From NCBI GenBank assembly GCA_001447805.1, contig CP013099.1, positions 124,001 to 188,000 of the forward strand: a DNA stretch of 64,000 bases, given 5' to 3'. The position numbers were made by a program, and so were the translations under genes. The DNA comes from Candidatus Tenderia electrophaga (GTDB lineage Bacteria > Pseudomonadota > Gammaproteobacteria > Tenderiales > Tenderiaceae). Of this stretch, positions 8,299 to 16,961 are shown piece after piece. The notes beneath the pieces were generated by a model, which was not told the DNA's origin, did no database searches, and worked only from the letters and a program-made list of their open reading frames with translations. Numbering within the stretch: the first letter of the stretch is position 1; each line of letters opens with the position of its first letter.

Positions 8299-8673
8299 AT
8301 GAGCGCAGCGGCGATCGCACACTATGTCGGTAACATGGTGAGGTATGATCCTCAGGCCGTGCAACGGCTGCGGGATGCCACCGCCCAGGCGCGCCAGCAG
8401 CAGCAACAGCCCAGGCTGGTCCAGCGCGAGGCGGGCGCTGCCGCCGAACACACCCTGGAAGGGGAACTGCTCAACAAGCAGGGGCGGCAACACGATCAGT
8501 CGCCGGCGCTGAGCGAAGAGGAATACCTGGCACGACATGAGCAACAGCATTCCCGTGCCTCAGAGGGCTATCAGGCGCCGGCCCAGCGCGCCATCGCCGC
8601 CTATGAGACCGCGGCGCAGCTAAGCCAGCCGGCCGATGTGGACCGGGTCGGCAGGTTGGATGTCTACGCCTGA
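8299..8673 (+). CDS. small hydrophilic protein of unknown function
   Basis: I do not recognise this 124-residue protein. It is rich in Gln, Ala, Arg and Glu, with a Q-Q-Q-Q-Q run near residue 35. It has no cysteine, signal peptide or membrane segment, and looks largely helical or disordered. An H-E-Q-Q-H-S segment near residue 80 superficially resembles a metal motif but lacks the H-E-x-x-H spacing. It is followed 7 bases later by the PNPOx-like gene, so the two are probably co-transcribed. Consistent reading-frame composition supports coding. Confidence 0.55.
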   Translation: MSAAAIAHYVGNMVRYDPQAVQRLRDATAQARQQQQQPRLVQREAGAAAEHTLEGELLNKQGRQHDQSPALSEEEYLARHEQQHSRASEGYQAPAQRAIAAYETAAQLSQPADVDRVGRLDVYA

Positions 8674-8680
8674 GGGCGGT

Positions 8681-9175
8681 ATGACGCAACAGAGCGCCGC
8701 CATGAAACCGATGGATCCCACCCGCTTGGCGCAGTTGCTGCGCGGCCAGCGTTGGGCCTGCCTGGGGACCCAGTCTGACGATGGACCCTATGTCTCCTGG
8801 GTGGCCTTCGTCGCCGTGGCGGATTTTTCTGCGCTGATCATGCATTTGAGTCGCCTTGCTCAACACACCCGCAATCTGGAGGCCGATGCGCGGGTTTCTC
8901 TGGCGTTGAGTGAGCCGGACGACGGACGGCGTGACCCACAGCAGCTGGCGCGCGTGAGCTTGCAAGGGACGGTTACAGCGGTCACGCCCGAGCACCCTGA
9001 TTACGAACACCTCAAGGCGCTCTATCTCGCCCGCTTGCCCGACGCCGAAGGGCTGTTCCAGTTCTCCGACTTTTCCCTGTATCGCTTTGAGCCGCGCGCC
9101 GGTCGCTATGTGGAAGGCTTTGCCAGTAGTCACGCCATCAATGCCGAAAAGTTGAAGGTGGCGGCGGCGTGTTGA
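8681..9175 (+). CDS. pyridoxamine-5'-phosphate-oxidase-fold (HugZ-like) protein
   Basis: The 164-residue product has the split-barrel FMN-binding pattern of the PNPOx/HugZ group. An early L-G-T-Q-S-D-D-G-P-Y-V-S-W-V-A-F segment is followed by L-S-R-L-A-Q-H-T-R-N-L (FMN phosphate contact), A-R-V-S-L-A-L, and R-V-S-L-Q-G-T. The A-D-F-S-L-Y-R-F-E-P stretch near the end is typical of heme-utilisation HugZ relatives. The substrate is unknown; the protein could reduce a flavin-linked substrate or bind heme. ATG 8681 follows GAGG. A longer frame from 8636 overlaps the preceding gene and is unlikely. Confidence 0.75.
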   Translation: MTQQSAAMKPMDPTRLAQLLRGQRWACLGTQSDDGPYVSWVAFVAVADFSALIMHLSRLAQHTRNLEADARVSLALSEPDDGRRDPQQLARVSLQGTVTAVTPEHPDYEHLKALYLARLPDAEGLFQFSDFSLYRFEPRAGRYVEGFASSHAINAEKLKVAAAC

Positions 9176-9210
9176 TACCCCATGCCCCGATGCCATCTCC
9201 ATGCCCATTC

Positions 9211-9305
9211 CCCCCCTTTGAAAAAGGGGGTAGGGGGGATTTAACCAGCGGTTGGATATAGCTCCATCGTCTAAATCCCCCTCGTTCCCCCTTTAATAAA
9301 GAGGG
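9211..9305. repeat. G/C-run palindromic doublet before mutT/thiE
   Basis: Two modules of the same family are present, but in the opposite relative order to the bioF-bioB copy. First comes CCCCCCTTTGAAAAAGGGGG with a GGGGGGATTTAA tail, then, 30 bases on, a TAAATCCCCC head with CCCCCTTTAATAAAG. The modules therefore join tail-to-tail rather than head-to-head, showing that single modules move or recombine separately. Confidence 0.8.
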
Positions 9306-9360
9306 AGGTCGATAGCCAGGCCTGTCTTTAGGTATAGAATCAATATAAGTTTTTAAACGT

Positions 9361-10302
9361 ATGGATTATATTCACGTCGCCGCCGCCCTCATCTGTAATG
9401 ATCAAGGCCAGGTCTTGATCGCCAAACGTCCGGCGCACAAGCACCAGGGCGGCCTGTGGGAGTTCCCCGGCGGCAAGGTGGAGGCGGGCGAGGATGTGCT
9501 GGCCGCACTGACGCGCGAATTGGATGAAGAGGTCGGCATCCAGGTCGGGCGGGCCCGCCCCTTGATCCGGGTCAAGCATGCGTATCCCGACAGGTCGGTA
9601 TTGCTGGATGTCTGGCGCGTGGACGGCTTTCGCGGCACGCCGCACGGGCGTGAAGGTCAGCCGCTGGCGTGGTGCCATGTGGATGAACTTTCCCGATGGG
9701 ATTTTCCCGCCGCCAACCGGCCCATCATCGCCGCGGCGCAACTGCCCGACTGTTACCTGATCACCCCTGAGCCTGACGCGGTGGATGCGTTTCTTGCCCA
9801 GTTGCAGCAGGCCTTGGCGCAGGGCATTCGCTTGCTGCAGTTGCGTGCCAAGGGGTTGGCCGCTGAGGCATACAAGGCGCTGGCCCAGCAGGTGGTGCCA
9901 CTCTGTCATGCCCACGGCGCGCGCGTGTTATTGAACGGCGAGCCGGACTGGGTGGCCGAAGTGGGGGCCGACGGGATTCAGCTCAGCAGCGGGCGGTTAC
10001 ACTCTTTGAGCCAACGCCCGTTGGATAAAAGTCTGCTAGTGGCGGCCTCCTGTCATAGCCGTGAAGAGCTGCACAAGGCGCTGCAGCTGGAGGCCGATTT
10101 CGCCCTGTTGTCGCCGATCAAGTGGACTCAAAGTCATCCCGATACCGAGCCCCTGGGCTGGGATGAGATGCGCCGCCTGGTGGATGAAATGCCCATCCCG
10201 GTGTACGCCCTGGGCGGGGTGAGTCGCGATGATCTGGCGCAGGCCTTCGCCGCCGGTGGGCAGGGGATTGCGGCGATTCGCAGTCTTTGGCCGGCGGGGT
10301 GA
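9361..10302 (+). CDS. Nudix (MutT) hydrolase fused to a ThiE/TenI-like domain
   Basis: The 313-residue protein has two domains. Residues 1-130 are MutT-like, with the Nudix box G-G-K-V-E-A-G-E-D... R-E-L-D-E-E-V-G-I (about 35-58). This fits hydrolysis of 8-oxo-dGTP, which protects DNA from oxidative mutation. Residues 135-313 follow the ThiE/TenI barrel: L-L-Q-L-R-A-K, L-L-N-G-E-P-D-W-V, G-A-D-G-I-Q-L, L-S-P-I-K-W-T-Q-S-H-P, and A-L-G-G-V near the end. The acidic residue that normally follows G-V-H-L-G-Q in thiamine-phosphate synthase appears absent, so the second domain may not make thiamine phosphate. The fusion is known in gammaproteobacteria downstream of the pilD-coaE-zapD-yacG set, here on the opposite strand. 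Confidence 0.9.
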   Translation: MDYIHVAAALICNDQGQVLIAKRPAHKHQGGLWEFPGGKVEAGEDVLAALTRELDEEVGIQVGRARPLIRVKHAYPDRSVLLDVWRVDGFRGTPHGREGQPLAWCHVDELSRWDFPAANRPIIAAAQLPDCYLITPEPDAVDAFLAQLQQALAQGIRLLQLRAKGLAAEAYKALAQQVVPLCHAHGARVLLNGEPDWVAEVGADGIQLSSGRLHSLSQRPLDKSLLVAASCHSREELHKALQLEADFALLSPIKWTQSHPDTEPLGWDEMRRLVDEMPIPVYALGGVSRDDLAQAFAAGGQGIAAIRSLWPAG

Positions 10303-10310
10303 GGCGAGGA

Positions 10311-10465
10311 TTAAATCCCCCCCGCCCCCCTTTAAAAAAGGGGGGAACAAAAAATCAGACCGAGTCGGGATTGGAGGATATTCAACAGCCGATCGATTAT
10401 CTTAGTCCCTGACGGCGACCCCCTGCCTGCCTGCCCCCTTTGTAAAGGGGGCTGGGGGGATTTAA
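10311..10465. repeat. G/C-run palindromic doublet, mutT/thiE-yacG spacer
   Basis: A head module (TAAATCCCCC followed by CCCCCCTTTAAAAAAGGGGGG) and an inverted tail module (CCCCCTTTGTAAAGGGGG, ending GGGGGGATTTAA) are separated by about 85 bases of unrelated sequence. The element lies between the convergent ends of the Nudix-ThiE gene and yacG, so it could also act as a bidirectional transcript-end hairpin. Confidence 0.85.
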
Positions 10466-10498
10466 GGCCACCAAGCCCCGCGAAGTCTAAACACGCGT

Positions 10499-10696
10499 CT
10501 ATTTGTTGCGCAAGAAGTCCTCGTTTTCTTCCGTCGCTGGCAGCTCTTCGCCGGGAATACGGTGAGATTCGCTGGCCCATTCCCCCAAATCAATCAATTT
10601 GCAGCGCTCGCTACAGAAAGGGCGCCATTTCGATGTCTCCTCCCATACCACTTGCTTGCCGCAGCTCGGGCAATTGACGACGGGCGCTTCGCTCAT
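10499..10696 (-). CDS. yacG: DNA gyrase inhibitor / zinc protein YacG
   Basis: The 65-residue protein has the four zinc cysteines of YacG, C-P-S-C near residue 9 and C-S-E-R-C near residue 28, followed by I-D-L-G-E-W-A and an acidic tail. YacG binds zinc and, in E. coli, inhibits gyrase. The start ATG 10696 overlaps the zapD stop as ATGA. A longer reverse frame to 10990 is a zapD shadow. Gene order pilD-coaE-zapD-yacG is the usual one in gammaproteobacteria. Confidence 0.95.
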   Translation of the reverse strand: MSEAPVVNCPSCGKQVVWEETSKWRPFCSERCKLIDLGEWASESHRIPGEELPATEENEDFLRNK

Positions 10697-11535
10697 AGCA
10701 TGCAGCAGGTGAGCTTGAAGGGGGTGTCCTGGTCGACTTGGGTGGGCCGGTCGCTGAAGCCGGTCTGCATGAAGCGGATGGTGAAGCGGTGTTTGCCGCC
10801 GCTGATCTCGGCGAAGTGGGGTGTCTCGCCGTCCAGGGTCACGCGGATCATCTGGCAGGCGCTGCTGGGGTCGAGGGATTTTTGGAAGAAGCCCGCCTCG
10901 GCGATTTCGCGGCTGGTCTGGGCGCTGTCGCGGATCAGGCGCAGGATCAGGTTTACGGATTGCTGGATCGGGTCGAAGGGTTTTAACCACTGCTGCATGT
11001 CGAGGATGCGTTGTTCCTGCGGACGCGACAGCCAGAAATGATAGGCCGGCAGGTCGAAGTCGCAGGCGCCGCCGGCGATGTGGTAGCGCTGCTTGATGCT
11101 GCCGAGGAAATCGTTGTTGCGGATGTCCATGTCCTGGGCCTTGAGGCCGTGCAACTGGTCGATGAGGATGTCCATCTCGTCGAGCACACTTTCCAGCCGG
11201 GCCTTATCGACCTGGGGGTTCTCGGCCAGCTTCTCCAGAAACAGGGCCTGGCGTTCCAGCTCTTTCATGATCTCGGTCTTGAGATCGGTACGGCCGAAGA
11301 CATTGATGATGTCGAACAGGGCGTTGACGGCGGCGCGGTTGTCCCAGTTGCTGTGGCGATAGAGATGGGCGTTGGCCTGGGCGAACAGGAATTCGAGCCG
11401 CAGCAGGGTGCGGATGCGTTCATTCAGCGGTTGTTCATAGGTCACTTGTTCAGGCACGGTCTGCTGTCGCCCATAAGGTTCCACGGTTTGAGTTTGATGC
11501 TTCGGCTGCATGGCGGTCGCGGAATGCTTGCTCAC
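10693..11535 (-). CDS. zapD: cell division protein ZapD
   Basis: ZapD cross-links FtsZ filaments at the division ring. The 280-residue product contains the family opening [19 protein letters not shown] and H-R-D/N-N-W-D/N-x-R motifs, and ends with the beta-rich V-x-F-M-x-x-x-x-x-R-P-x-Q-x-x-x-D-x-x-F-K-L-x-C-C region. About 30 residues precede the usual start. GTG codons at the Val of V-P-E-Q and V-T-Y-E-Q (GTG at 11445) could be the real initiation site. It overlaps yacG by ATGA. Confidence 0.95.
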   Translation of the reverse strand: MSKHSATAMQPKHQTQTVEPYGRQQTVPEQVTYEQPLNERIRTLLRLEFLFAQANAHLYRHSNWDNRAAVNALFDIINVFGRTDLKTEIMKELERQALFLEKLAENPQVDKARLESVLDEMDILIDQLHGLKAQDMDIRNNDFLGSIKQRYHIAGGACDFDLPAYHFWLSRPQEQRILDMQQWLKPFDPIQQSVNLILRLIRDSAQTSREIAEAGFFQKSLDPSSACQMIRVTLDGETPHFAEISGGKHRFTIRFMQTGFSDRPTQVDQDTPFKLTCCML

Positions 11536-11634
11536 GTTGGTGTTTAATCAAGTCAGGCTGTGCCTAATCTTGAGTAGTTTACGCGAACATCTCTGCCTGT
11601 AAACACGCTGCCACGCGCCATGCGGCGAAGTCGG

Positions 11635-12249
11635 TCATTTTCCTTGAAATTTTTCCAGTTGCGCCAGTTTTAAATAGCAGTCGTGTAAATCAAGCACTTG
11701 AGCGCGCAGATGCGCCAGGTCGGCCGCGTTGTGGATGATATCGTCGGCCTGGGCCAGGCGCGCTATCCGCTCGAGTTGGGCGGCGAAGATGGCGTCGATT
11801 TGGGCATCGTCCAGGCCGTCACGTTGTTTGAGACGCTGGCGGCGCAGCGCATCCGGGGCATCGACCACCAGGACGCGGTCCACCATGTCGGTTTGCCCCA
11901 CCTCGATCAGCAGGGGGATGGCGAACACACAGTATGGCGCTTGAACCTGGGCCGCCTGTATGAGCATCTCGCGGCGGATGGCGGGATGGAGGATGGCCTC
12001 CAGCTGTTTGCGTTTGGCCGGGTTGGCGAAGATCAGAGCGCGCAGCCGGGCGCGATCCAGTAGGCCGTCCGGGGTCAATATCTCATCGCCGAAGGTGGCG
12101 CGGATCTGTTCCAGGGCAGGTTGGCCGGGTTCGACCACCAGACGCGCAATCACATCGGCGTCGATGACGGGGACGTCGAGTTCCGAGAACAGGGCGCAGA
12201 CCGCGGACTTGCCGCTGCCGATGCCGCCGGTGAGGCCGATGATCAGCAT
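11635..12249 (-). CDS. coaE: dephospho-CoA kinase
   Basis: CoaE phosphorylates dephospho-CoA at the 3' hydroxyl, the last step of CoA synthesis. The 204-residue protein has the P-loop G-L-T-G-G-I-G-S-G-K-S at 6-16, D-A-D-x-I-A at about 32-37, and a lid with R-R-Q-R-L-K-Q-R-D. The length is normal. In related genomes coaE follows pilD directly; here a 0.9-kb repeat array intervenes upstream, so coaE-zapD-yacG may need its own promoter. Confidence 0.96.
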   Translation of the reverse strand: MLIIGLTGGIGSGKSAVCALFSELDVPVIDADVIARLVVEPGQPALEQIRATFGDEILTPDGLLDRARLRALIFANPAKRKQLEAILHPAIRREMLIQAAQVQAPYCVFAIPLLIEVGQTDMVDRVLVVDAPDALRRQRLKQRDGLDDAQIDAIFAAQLERIARLAQADDIIHNAADLAHLRAQVLDLHDCYLKLAQLEKFQGK

Positions 12250-12289
12250 AGTCGGGTATCTAGGTTTATTCTTGAATCGACCACTATAA

Positions 12290-12496
12290 CCTCCCTCTTT
12301 GGAAAAGGGGGGTAGCGGGGGTGAAATCCGTCGCGGGTCCCCGACAATTTAATGTAGCCTGAGAGACTAAATCTCCCCTAGCCCCTCTTTGAGAAAGAGG
12401 GGAACATAAACGCTTAAGGTTGATGTGTTGGCGCTGACATCTGGAGTAGCTCCGTAACACATCCCCCTTAGTAAAGGGGGACTGAGGGGGATTTAA
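12290..12496. repeat. run of three G/C-run palindromic modules downstream of pilD
   Basis: This begins the coaE-pilD intergenic array. The modules lie at about 12290-12329 (a degraded tail type), 12367-12404 (CTAAATCTCCCC head with CCCCTCTTTGAGAAAGAGGGG) and 12460-12496 (tail type ending GGGGGATTTAAG). The phrase GCCTGAGAGACTAAATCTCC that opens the second module recurs in both tandem units at 12589-13168. No ORF of substance is present. Confidence 0.8.
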
Positions 12497-12588
12497 GGCC
12501 TTGCTGGCTCCCAGATCCTAGTAAAGTTATCACCCCTCTCGCATCGGTAGAGGCACCCAGGAAACCAATCAAGCCATCCCGCTAAACC

Positions 12589-13168
12589 GCAAACAGGCCC
12601 CGGTAATGTCATCAGCCCAATATAAAGACAATCAATCCGGTTAACGTGGCCTGAGAGACTAAATCTCCCCTAGCCCCTCTTTGAGAAAGAGGGGAACAAA
12701 ACACCTCAGCCCAGGTGTTGGTACGGTCAAACCTCCCCCTTTGAAAAAGGGGGATGGAGGGGGATTTAAGCTCACGCCGGTGTCTCGTTGTTGTGAAATC
12801 CTTGCCCCATTTAAATGCTGATGCAGCCCGCTCAACGACCGCGAGACAGGCATCCGGTCAGGTCAAACCACTAAAGCGCAAACAGGCCCCGGTAATGTCA
12901 TCAGCCCAATATAAAGACAATCAATCCGGTTAACGTGGCCTGAGAGACTAAATCTCCCCTAGCCCCTCTTTGAGAAAGAGGGGAACAAAACACCTCAGCC
13001 CAGGTGTTGGTACGGTCAAACCTCCCCCTTTGAAAAAGGGGGATGGAGGGGGATTTAAGCTCATGCCGGTGTCTCGTTGGTGTGAAACCCTTGCCCCATT
13101 TTGAGTGCTGACGCAGCCCCGCTCAACGACCGCGAGACAGGCATCCGGTCAGGTCAAACCACTAAAGC
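12589..13168. repeat. tandem duplication (units 289 and 291 bp) carrying pilD 3'-end copies
   Basis: Unit 1 is 12589-12877 and unit 2 is 12878-13168; they are nearly identical. A third partial copy starts at 13169 and is the real 3' end of pilD. Each unit opens with about 50 bases derived from the last pilD codons (GCAAACAGGCCCCGGTAATG and onward). It then has a palindromic doublet and about 100 bases ending in GACCGCGAGACAGGCATCCG. The duplicated pilD tails contain small changes that break the frame, so they are not translated extensions. This looks like repeated unequal recombination or slippage at the pilD end. Confidence 0.85.
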
Positions 13169-14024
13169 GCAAATAGGCCCCGGTAATGTCATCACCCCAA
13201 TAAAAGACAATCAATCCGGCGATGGCGAGATAGGGCCCAAAGGGGATCGGGATGGTATGATCACGGCCGCGCATCAGCACCATGCCGATTCCAATCGCGG
13301 CGCCCACCACTGACGAGAGCAGGATGATGGCCGGCAATTGCTGCCAGCCCATCCACGCCCCCAGCAGGGCCAGCAGCTTGAAATCGCCGTAACCCATGCC
13401 CTCCTTGCCGGTGAGCAGCTTAAAGCCCCAGTAGACACTCCAGAGACTGAGATAACCGGCGATGGCGCCGATAACCGCCGCGCTGAGATCGGTGTAGAGC
13501 CCGAACAGGTTCAAGCCCAGGCCGAGCCAAAGAAAGGGCAGGGTGATACTGTCGGGCAGGAGCTGATGATCGATGTCGATCATGGTCAGCGGGATCAGGC
13601 CCCAGGTCAGCAACAGGGCGCCGGCCGTCTCCCAGGCCAGGCCGAAGTGCCAGGCGGCAAGGCCGGAGAGCAGGGCGGTGACGGTTTCGATAATGGGGTA
13701 GCGCGGGGAGATCTTGGCACCGCAGCCGGCGCAGCGGGCCTTCAAAAACAGGTAACTGAGGACGGGGATGTTTTCCCAGGCGCGAATCTTGTGGCCGCAA
13801 TGGGGGCAGCGCGAATCAGGCTTGGCCAGGTTGAACGGTTCCTGGATCTGTTCGGGTGCCTCCGCATGCTCCAGCTCGGCGCACTGCTGGCGCCACTGCC
13901 GTTCCATCATGATGGGCAGGCGGTGGACGACCACATTCAGAAAACTGCCGACGGTCGCCCCCAGGAGGGCGACGGCCGTGATGAAAAAGGCGGGATTACC
14001 GGCCAGGTATTCGAGAATCGTCAT
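13149..14024 (-). CDS. pilD: prepilin peptidase / N-methyltransferase
   Basis: PilD cleaves the leader of prepilins and methylates the new N-terminal Phe at the inner membrane. It serves all pilins and pseudopilins in this window. The 291-residue polytopic protein has the four-cysteine zinc loop (C-P-H-C and C-A-G-C, residues ~75-105). It has the catalytic aspartates in M-I-D-I-D-H-Q-L-L-P-D and G-Y-G-D-F-K-L-L-A. It follows pilC by 15 bases. Its 3' terminal ~50 bases are the source of the tandem array just downstream. Confidence 0.97.
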   Translation of the reverse strand: MTILEYLAGNPAFFITAVALLGATVGSFLNVVVHRLPIMMERQWRQQCAELEHAEAPEQIQEPFNLAKPDSRCPHCGHKIRAWENIPVLSYLFLKARCAGCGAKISPRYPIIETVTALLSGLAAWHFGLAWETAGALLLTWGLIPLTMIDIDHQLLPDSITLPFLWLGLGLNLFGLYTDLSAAVIGAIAGYLSLWSVYWGFKLLTGKEGMGYGDFKLLALLGAWMGWQQLPAIILLSSVVGAAIGIGMVLMRGRDHTIPIPFGPYLAIAGLIVFYWGDDITGAYLRFSGLT

Positions 14025-14039
14025 CCCTGACGGCGTCGT

Positions 14040-15266
14040 TTAAACGACCTCGCCCATCTTGAAGATCGGCAGGTACATGGCGACGACCAGACCGCCGATA
14101 ATGACGCCGAGAAAGGCCATGATCAGGGGTTCCATGAGACTGCTGAGGCCGTCTACGGCATTGTCGACCTCTTCTTCATAGAAATCGGCGATCTTGGCCA
14201 GCATGGCGTCGATCGATCCGGCCTCTTCACCGATGGCCACCAGCTGCACCACCATGTTGGGAAACAACTGGCTCTGGCGCATGGACTGCTGCAGGGAGAT
14301 GCCGGTGGAGATTTCGTCACGCATACGCAGGATGGCGTTGGAGTAGACCACGTTGCCGGCAGCGCCGGCGACGGTGGTCATGGCCTCCACCAAGGGCACG
14401 CCGGCGGCGAACATGGTGGAGAGGGTGCGGGCAAAGCGGGCGATGGTGGCCTTGCGGATGATTTCACCGAAGATGGGGGCCTTAAGGGCAAAGCGATCGA
14501 GAAAATCTCGAAATTTTTGAGATTTCTTTTTTGCCTGGGTAAATGCGTAGACGATTGCTGCAATGCCCCCGACCACGATATACCAGGATTCGACCATGAA
14601 GTTAGACATATCAATGACGATCTGGGTCATGGCAGGGAGGTCGGCGCCAAATCCTTTGAATAATGCAGCGAATTGGGGCACGACAAAATACAGCAAAATA
14701 CCGGTTACGATGATGGCCGCGACGATAACCGCTGCGGGGTAAAAAAGGGCCTTTTTGATTTTGCCCTTAATGGCCTCGATTTTTTCTTTATAAATAGCAA
14801 TCTTGTGCAGCAGGCTTTCCAGTATACCCGCCTGTTCACCGGCATTGACCAAGTTACAGTACAGACCGTCGAATTGATTGGGATACTTGGCAAGTGCTTC
14901 TGCCAGGGAAGCACCGCCCTCGATATCGGTTTTAATCCGCATCAACATTTCCTGCATGGCAGGATTTTCGTGGCCACGGCCGACGATTTCGAAGGCCTGT
15001 ACCAACGGCACCCCTGAACTCATCATGGTGGCCATTTGGCGACTGAAGACAGCGATGTCCTTGGCGGTGATCTTTTTCTTTTTGGCGGCCCCCCCGAATA
15101 GCGGTTTAGGCTTCTTTTTGACTTTTAGCGGATTGACGCCCTGACGACGCAGTTCCGCCTTCACTAGGGTGGGTGAATTGCCTCGGATTTCACCCTTGGC
15201 GCGATTGCCGCGCTTATCTGTGCCTTCCCAGATAAAGGTGTCGAGTGAAGCCGTTTTTTCAGCCAT
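14040..15266 (-). CDS. pilC: type IV pilus inner-membrane platform protein
   Basis: PilC is the platform on which the PilB motor drives pilin assembly. The 408-residue protein has a basic N-terminal segment and two T2SSF (GspF) domains. F-S-R-Q-M-A-T-M-M-S-S-G-V-P-L precedes the first and F-A-R-T-L-S-T-M-F-A-A-G-V-P-L the second, with three long hydrophobic segments. The length matches PilC. A GGAG at the pilB terminus serves as its ribosome site, and only 3 bases separate the genes. Confidence 0.97.
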   Translation of the reverse strand: MAEKTASLDTFIWEGTDKRGNRAKGEIRGNSPTLVKAELRRQGVNPLKVKKKPKPLFGGAAKKKKITAKDIAVFSRQMATMMSSGVPLVQAFEIVGRGHENPAMQEMLMRIKTDIEGGASLAEALAKYPNQFDGLYCNLVNAGEQAGILESLLHKIAIYKEKIEAIKGKIKKALFYPAAVIVAAIIVTGILLYFVVPQFAALFKGFGADLPAMTQIVIDMSNFMVESWYIVVGGIAAIVYAFTQAKKKSQKFRDFLDRFALKAPIFGEIIRKATIARFARTLSTMFAAGVPLVEAMTTVAGAAGNVVYSNAILRMRDEISTGISLQQSMRQSQLFPNMVVQLVAIGEEAGSIDAMLAKIADFYEEEVDNAVDGLSSLMEPLIMAFLGVIIGGLVVAMYLPIFKMGEVV

Positions 15267-15269
15267 ACA

Positions 15270-16961
15270 TTACTCCGTGATGACCCGGTTGATCTCTTCC
15301 AAGCTGGTGACGCCTTGGCGTACTTTTTCCAGGGCAGAATCATGCAGATCCGGGATGTCTTCCTTTTTGGCCTGGTCAGCGATGTCGATGGCATTGCCGC
15401 CGGCCATAATGATTCTACCCATCTCTTCCGAGATTGGCATCACCTGGTAGATACCGACCCGGCCTTTGTAACCCTCGGTACACTGATCGCAGCCCACCGC
15501 CTTGTAGGTTTTCAGTGTGTCGACCTCGTCCTCGCGGAAGCCTTCCGCAATCAAGGTCTCTCTGGGTATATCGGCCGGTTGCTTGCAATGTGAACAGAGG
15601 CGCCGGCCCAGGCGCTGGGCGATGATCAGGGAGACGGCCGAGGCGATATTGAAGGGTGCTACCCCCATGTTCATCATGCGGGACAGGGTCTGGGGGGCGT
15701 CGTTGGTATGGAGCGTGGATAGCACCATATGGCCGGTCTGTGCCGCCTTGATGGCGATTTCGGCCGTTTCCAGGTCACGAATCTCCCCCACCATGATAAT
15801 GTCCGGGTCCTGGCGCAGGAATGCCTTCAGGGCGGCGGCGAAGGTCAGTCCCACCTTGGGATTGACGTTGACCTGATTCACGCCGGGCAGATTGATTTCG
15901 GCCGGGTCTTCCGCGGTGGAGATATTGCGTTCCGGCGTGTTGAGAATGTTCAAGCCGGTGTAAAGCGAAACCGTTTTACCGCTGCCGGTGGGGCCGGTGA
16001 CCAGGATCATGCCGTAGGGTTTGTGCAGGGCCTCCATGTACAGTTGTTTCTGTTCCGGGTCGTAGCCCAGGGCGTCGATGCCCAGCTGCGCACTGGTAGG
16101 GTCCAGGATACGCATAACGATCTTTTCGCCGTAAAGCGTCGGGCAGGTGCTGACACGGAAGTCGATGGCCCGGTTCCTGGACAGCTTCATCTTCATGCGG
16201 CCGTCCTGGGGGACTCGCTTTTCGGAAATATCCAGACGGGACATGACCTTGATACGGGCGGCCAGCTTGCCGGCCAGATTGATGGGGGGGGCGGCCACTT
16301 CGTGCAGCATGCCATCCTGGCGGAATCTGACCCGGTAAGTTTTTTCGTAGGGTTCGAAATGGAGGTCGGATGCGCCCTTGTTGATGGCATCCAACAGCAC
16401 CTTGTTCACAAATCGAACAATTGGCGCGTCTTCGGTGTCTTTTTCGCTGACATCCTCGCCGGAAGATTCTTCTTCACCGCCGGAGATGTCAAGGTCATCC
16501 AGATCCTCGTCATCCAGGCCTTCCATGGAGGTGTCCATGGCCTCGAGGATCTTCTCGATGAGCTTGGCAAGCTTGTCATCTTCGACGATGACGGCCTCGG
16601 TGCTAACGCCGGTGGCGAATTTGATTTCGTCCAGGGCCTGGAGGTTGGTGGGGTCGGATACGGCTATATAGAGGCGATTGCCGCGCTTGGTAAGAGGCAA
16701 CGCGTTGTGTTTTCTGATTAATTTCTCATCAATTAGTGAGGCGGCGGCCATTTCCATGTCCATGACGTCCAGGTCGAAGACTGGGGTGCCGAATTCGTTG
16801 GCGGCGGAGACGGCTATATCACGGGCATTAAGGGTCTTGTTTTCGACTAAATGACGTACGAGAGGGATTTTTTGTTCAGATGCCTCCTGAAACGCCTTCT
16901 GGGCGTCTGTCTCGGTCAATAGTTCATCTTGAACAAGTCTTAGCGCTAGGCCGGTCAGCAT
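15270..16961 (-). CDS. pilB: type IVa pilus extension ATPase
   Basis: PilB is the hexameric cytoplasmic ATPase that powers pilus extension. The 563-residue protein has an N-terminal MshEN/GspE-N domain, an acidic linker (E-D-L-D-D-L-D-I-S-G-G-E-E near 160), and Walker A G-P-T-G-S-G-K-T near 325. Walker B and the His box follow (I-I-M-V-G-E-I-R-D-x-E-T-A-E, L-S-T-L-H-T-N-D-A). The PilB tetracysteine is split as C-S-H-C and C-D-Q-C. It is the first gene of pilBCD. The retraction ATPase pilT is not in the window. Confidence 0.97.
   Translation of the reverse strand: MLTGLALRLVQDELLTETDAQKAFQEASEQKIPLVRHLVENKTLNARDIAVSAANEFGTPVFDLDVMDMEMAAASLIDEKLIRKHNALPLTKRGNRLYIAVSDPTNLQALDEIKFATGVSTEAVIVEDDKLAKLIEKILEAMDTSMEGLDDEDLDDLDISGGEEESSGEDVSEKDTEDAPIVRFVNKVLLDAINKGASDLHFEPYEKTYRVRFRQDGMLHEVAAPPINLAGKLAARIKVMSRLDISEKRVPQDGRMKMKLSRNRAIDFRVSTCPTLYGEKIVMRILDPTSAQLGIDALGYDPEQKQLYMEALHKPYGMILVTGPTGSGKTVSLYTGLNILNTPERNISTAEDPAEINLPGVNQVNVNPKVGLTFAAALKAFLRQDPDIIMVGEIRDLETAEIAIKAAQTGHMVLSTLHTNDAPQTLSRMMNMGVAPFNIASAVSLIIAQRLGRRLCSHCKQPADIPRETLIAEGFREDEVDTLKTYKAVGCDQCTEGYKGRVGIYQVMPISEEMGRIIMAGGNAIDIADQAKKEDIPDLHDSALEKVRQGVTSLEEINRVITE

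Noticed and set aside
12250-13168. Possible CRISPR array
   Set aside because: The repeats are palindromic modules of variable spacing and two long tandem units; there is no uniform 24-40-base repeat with unique spacers, and no cas genes.
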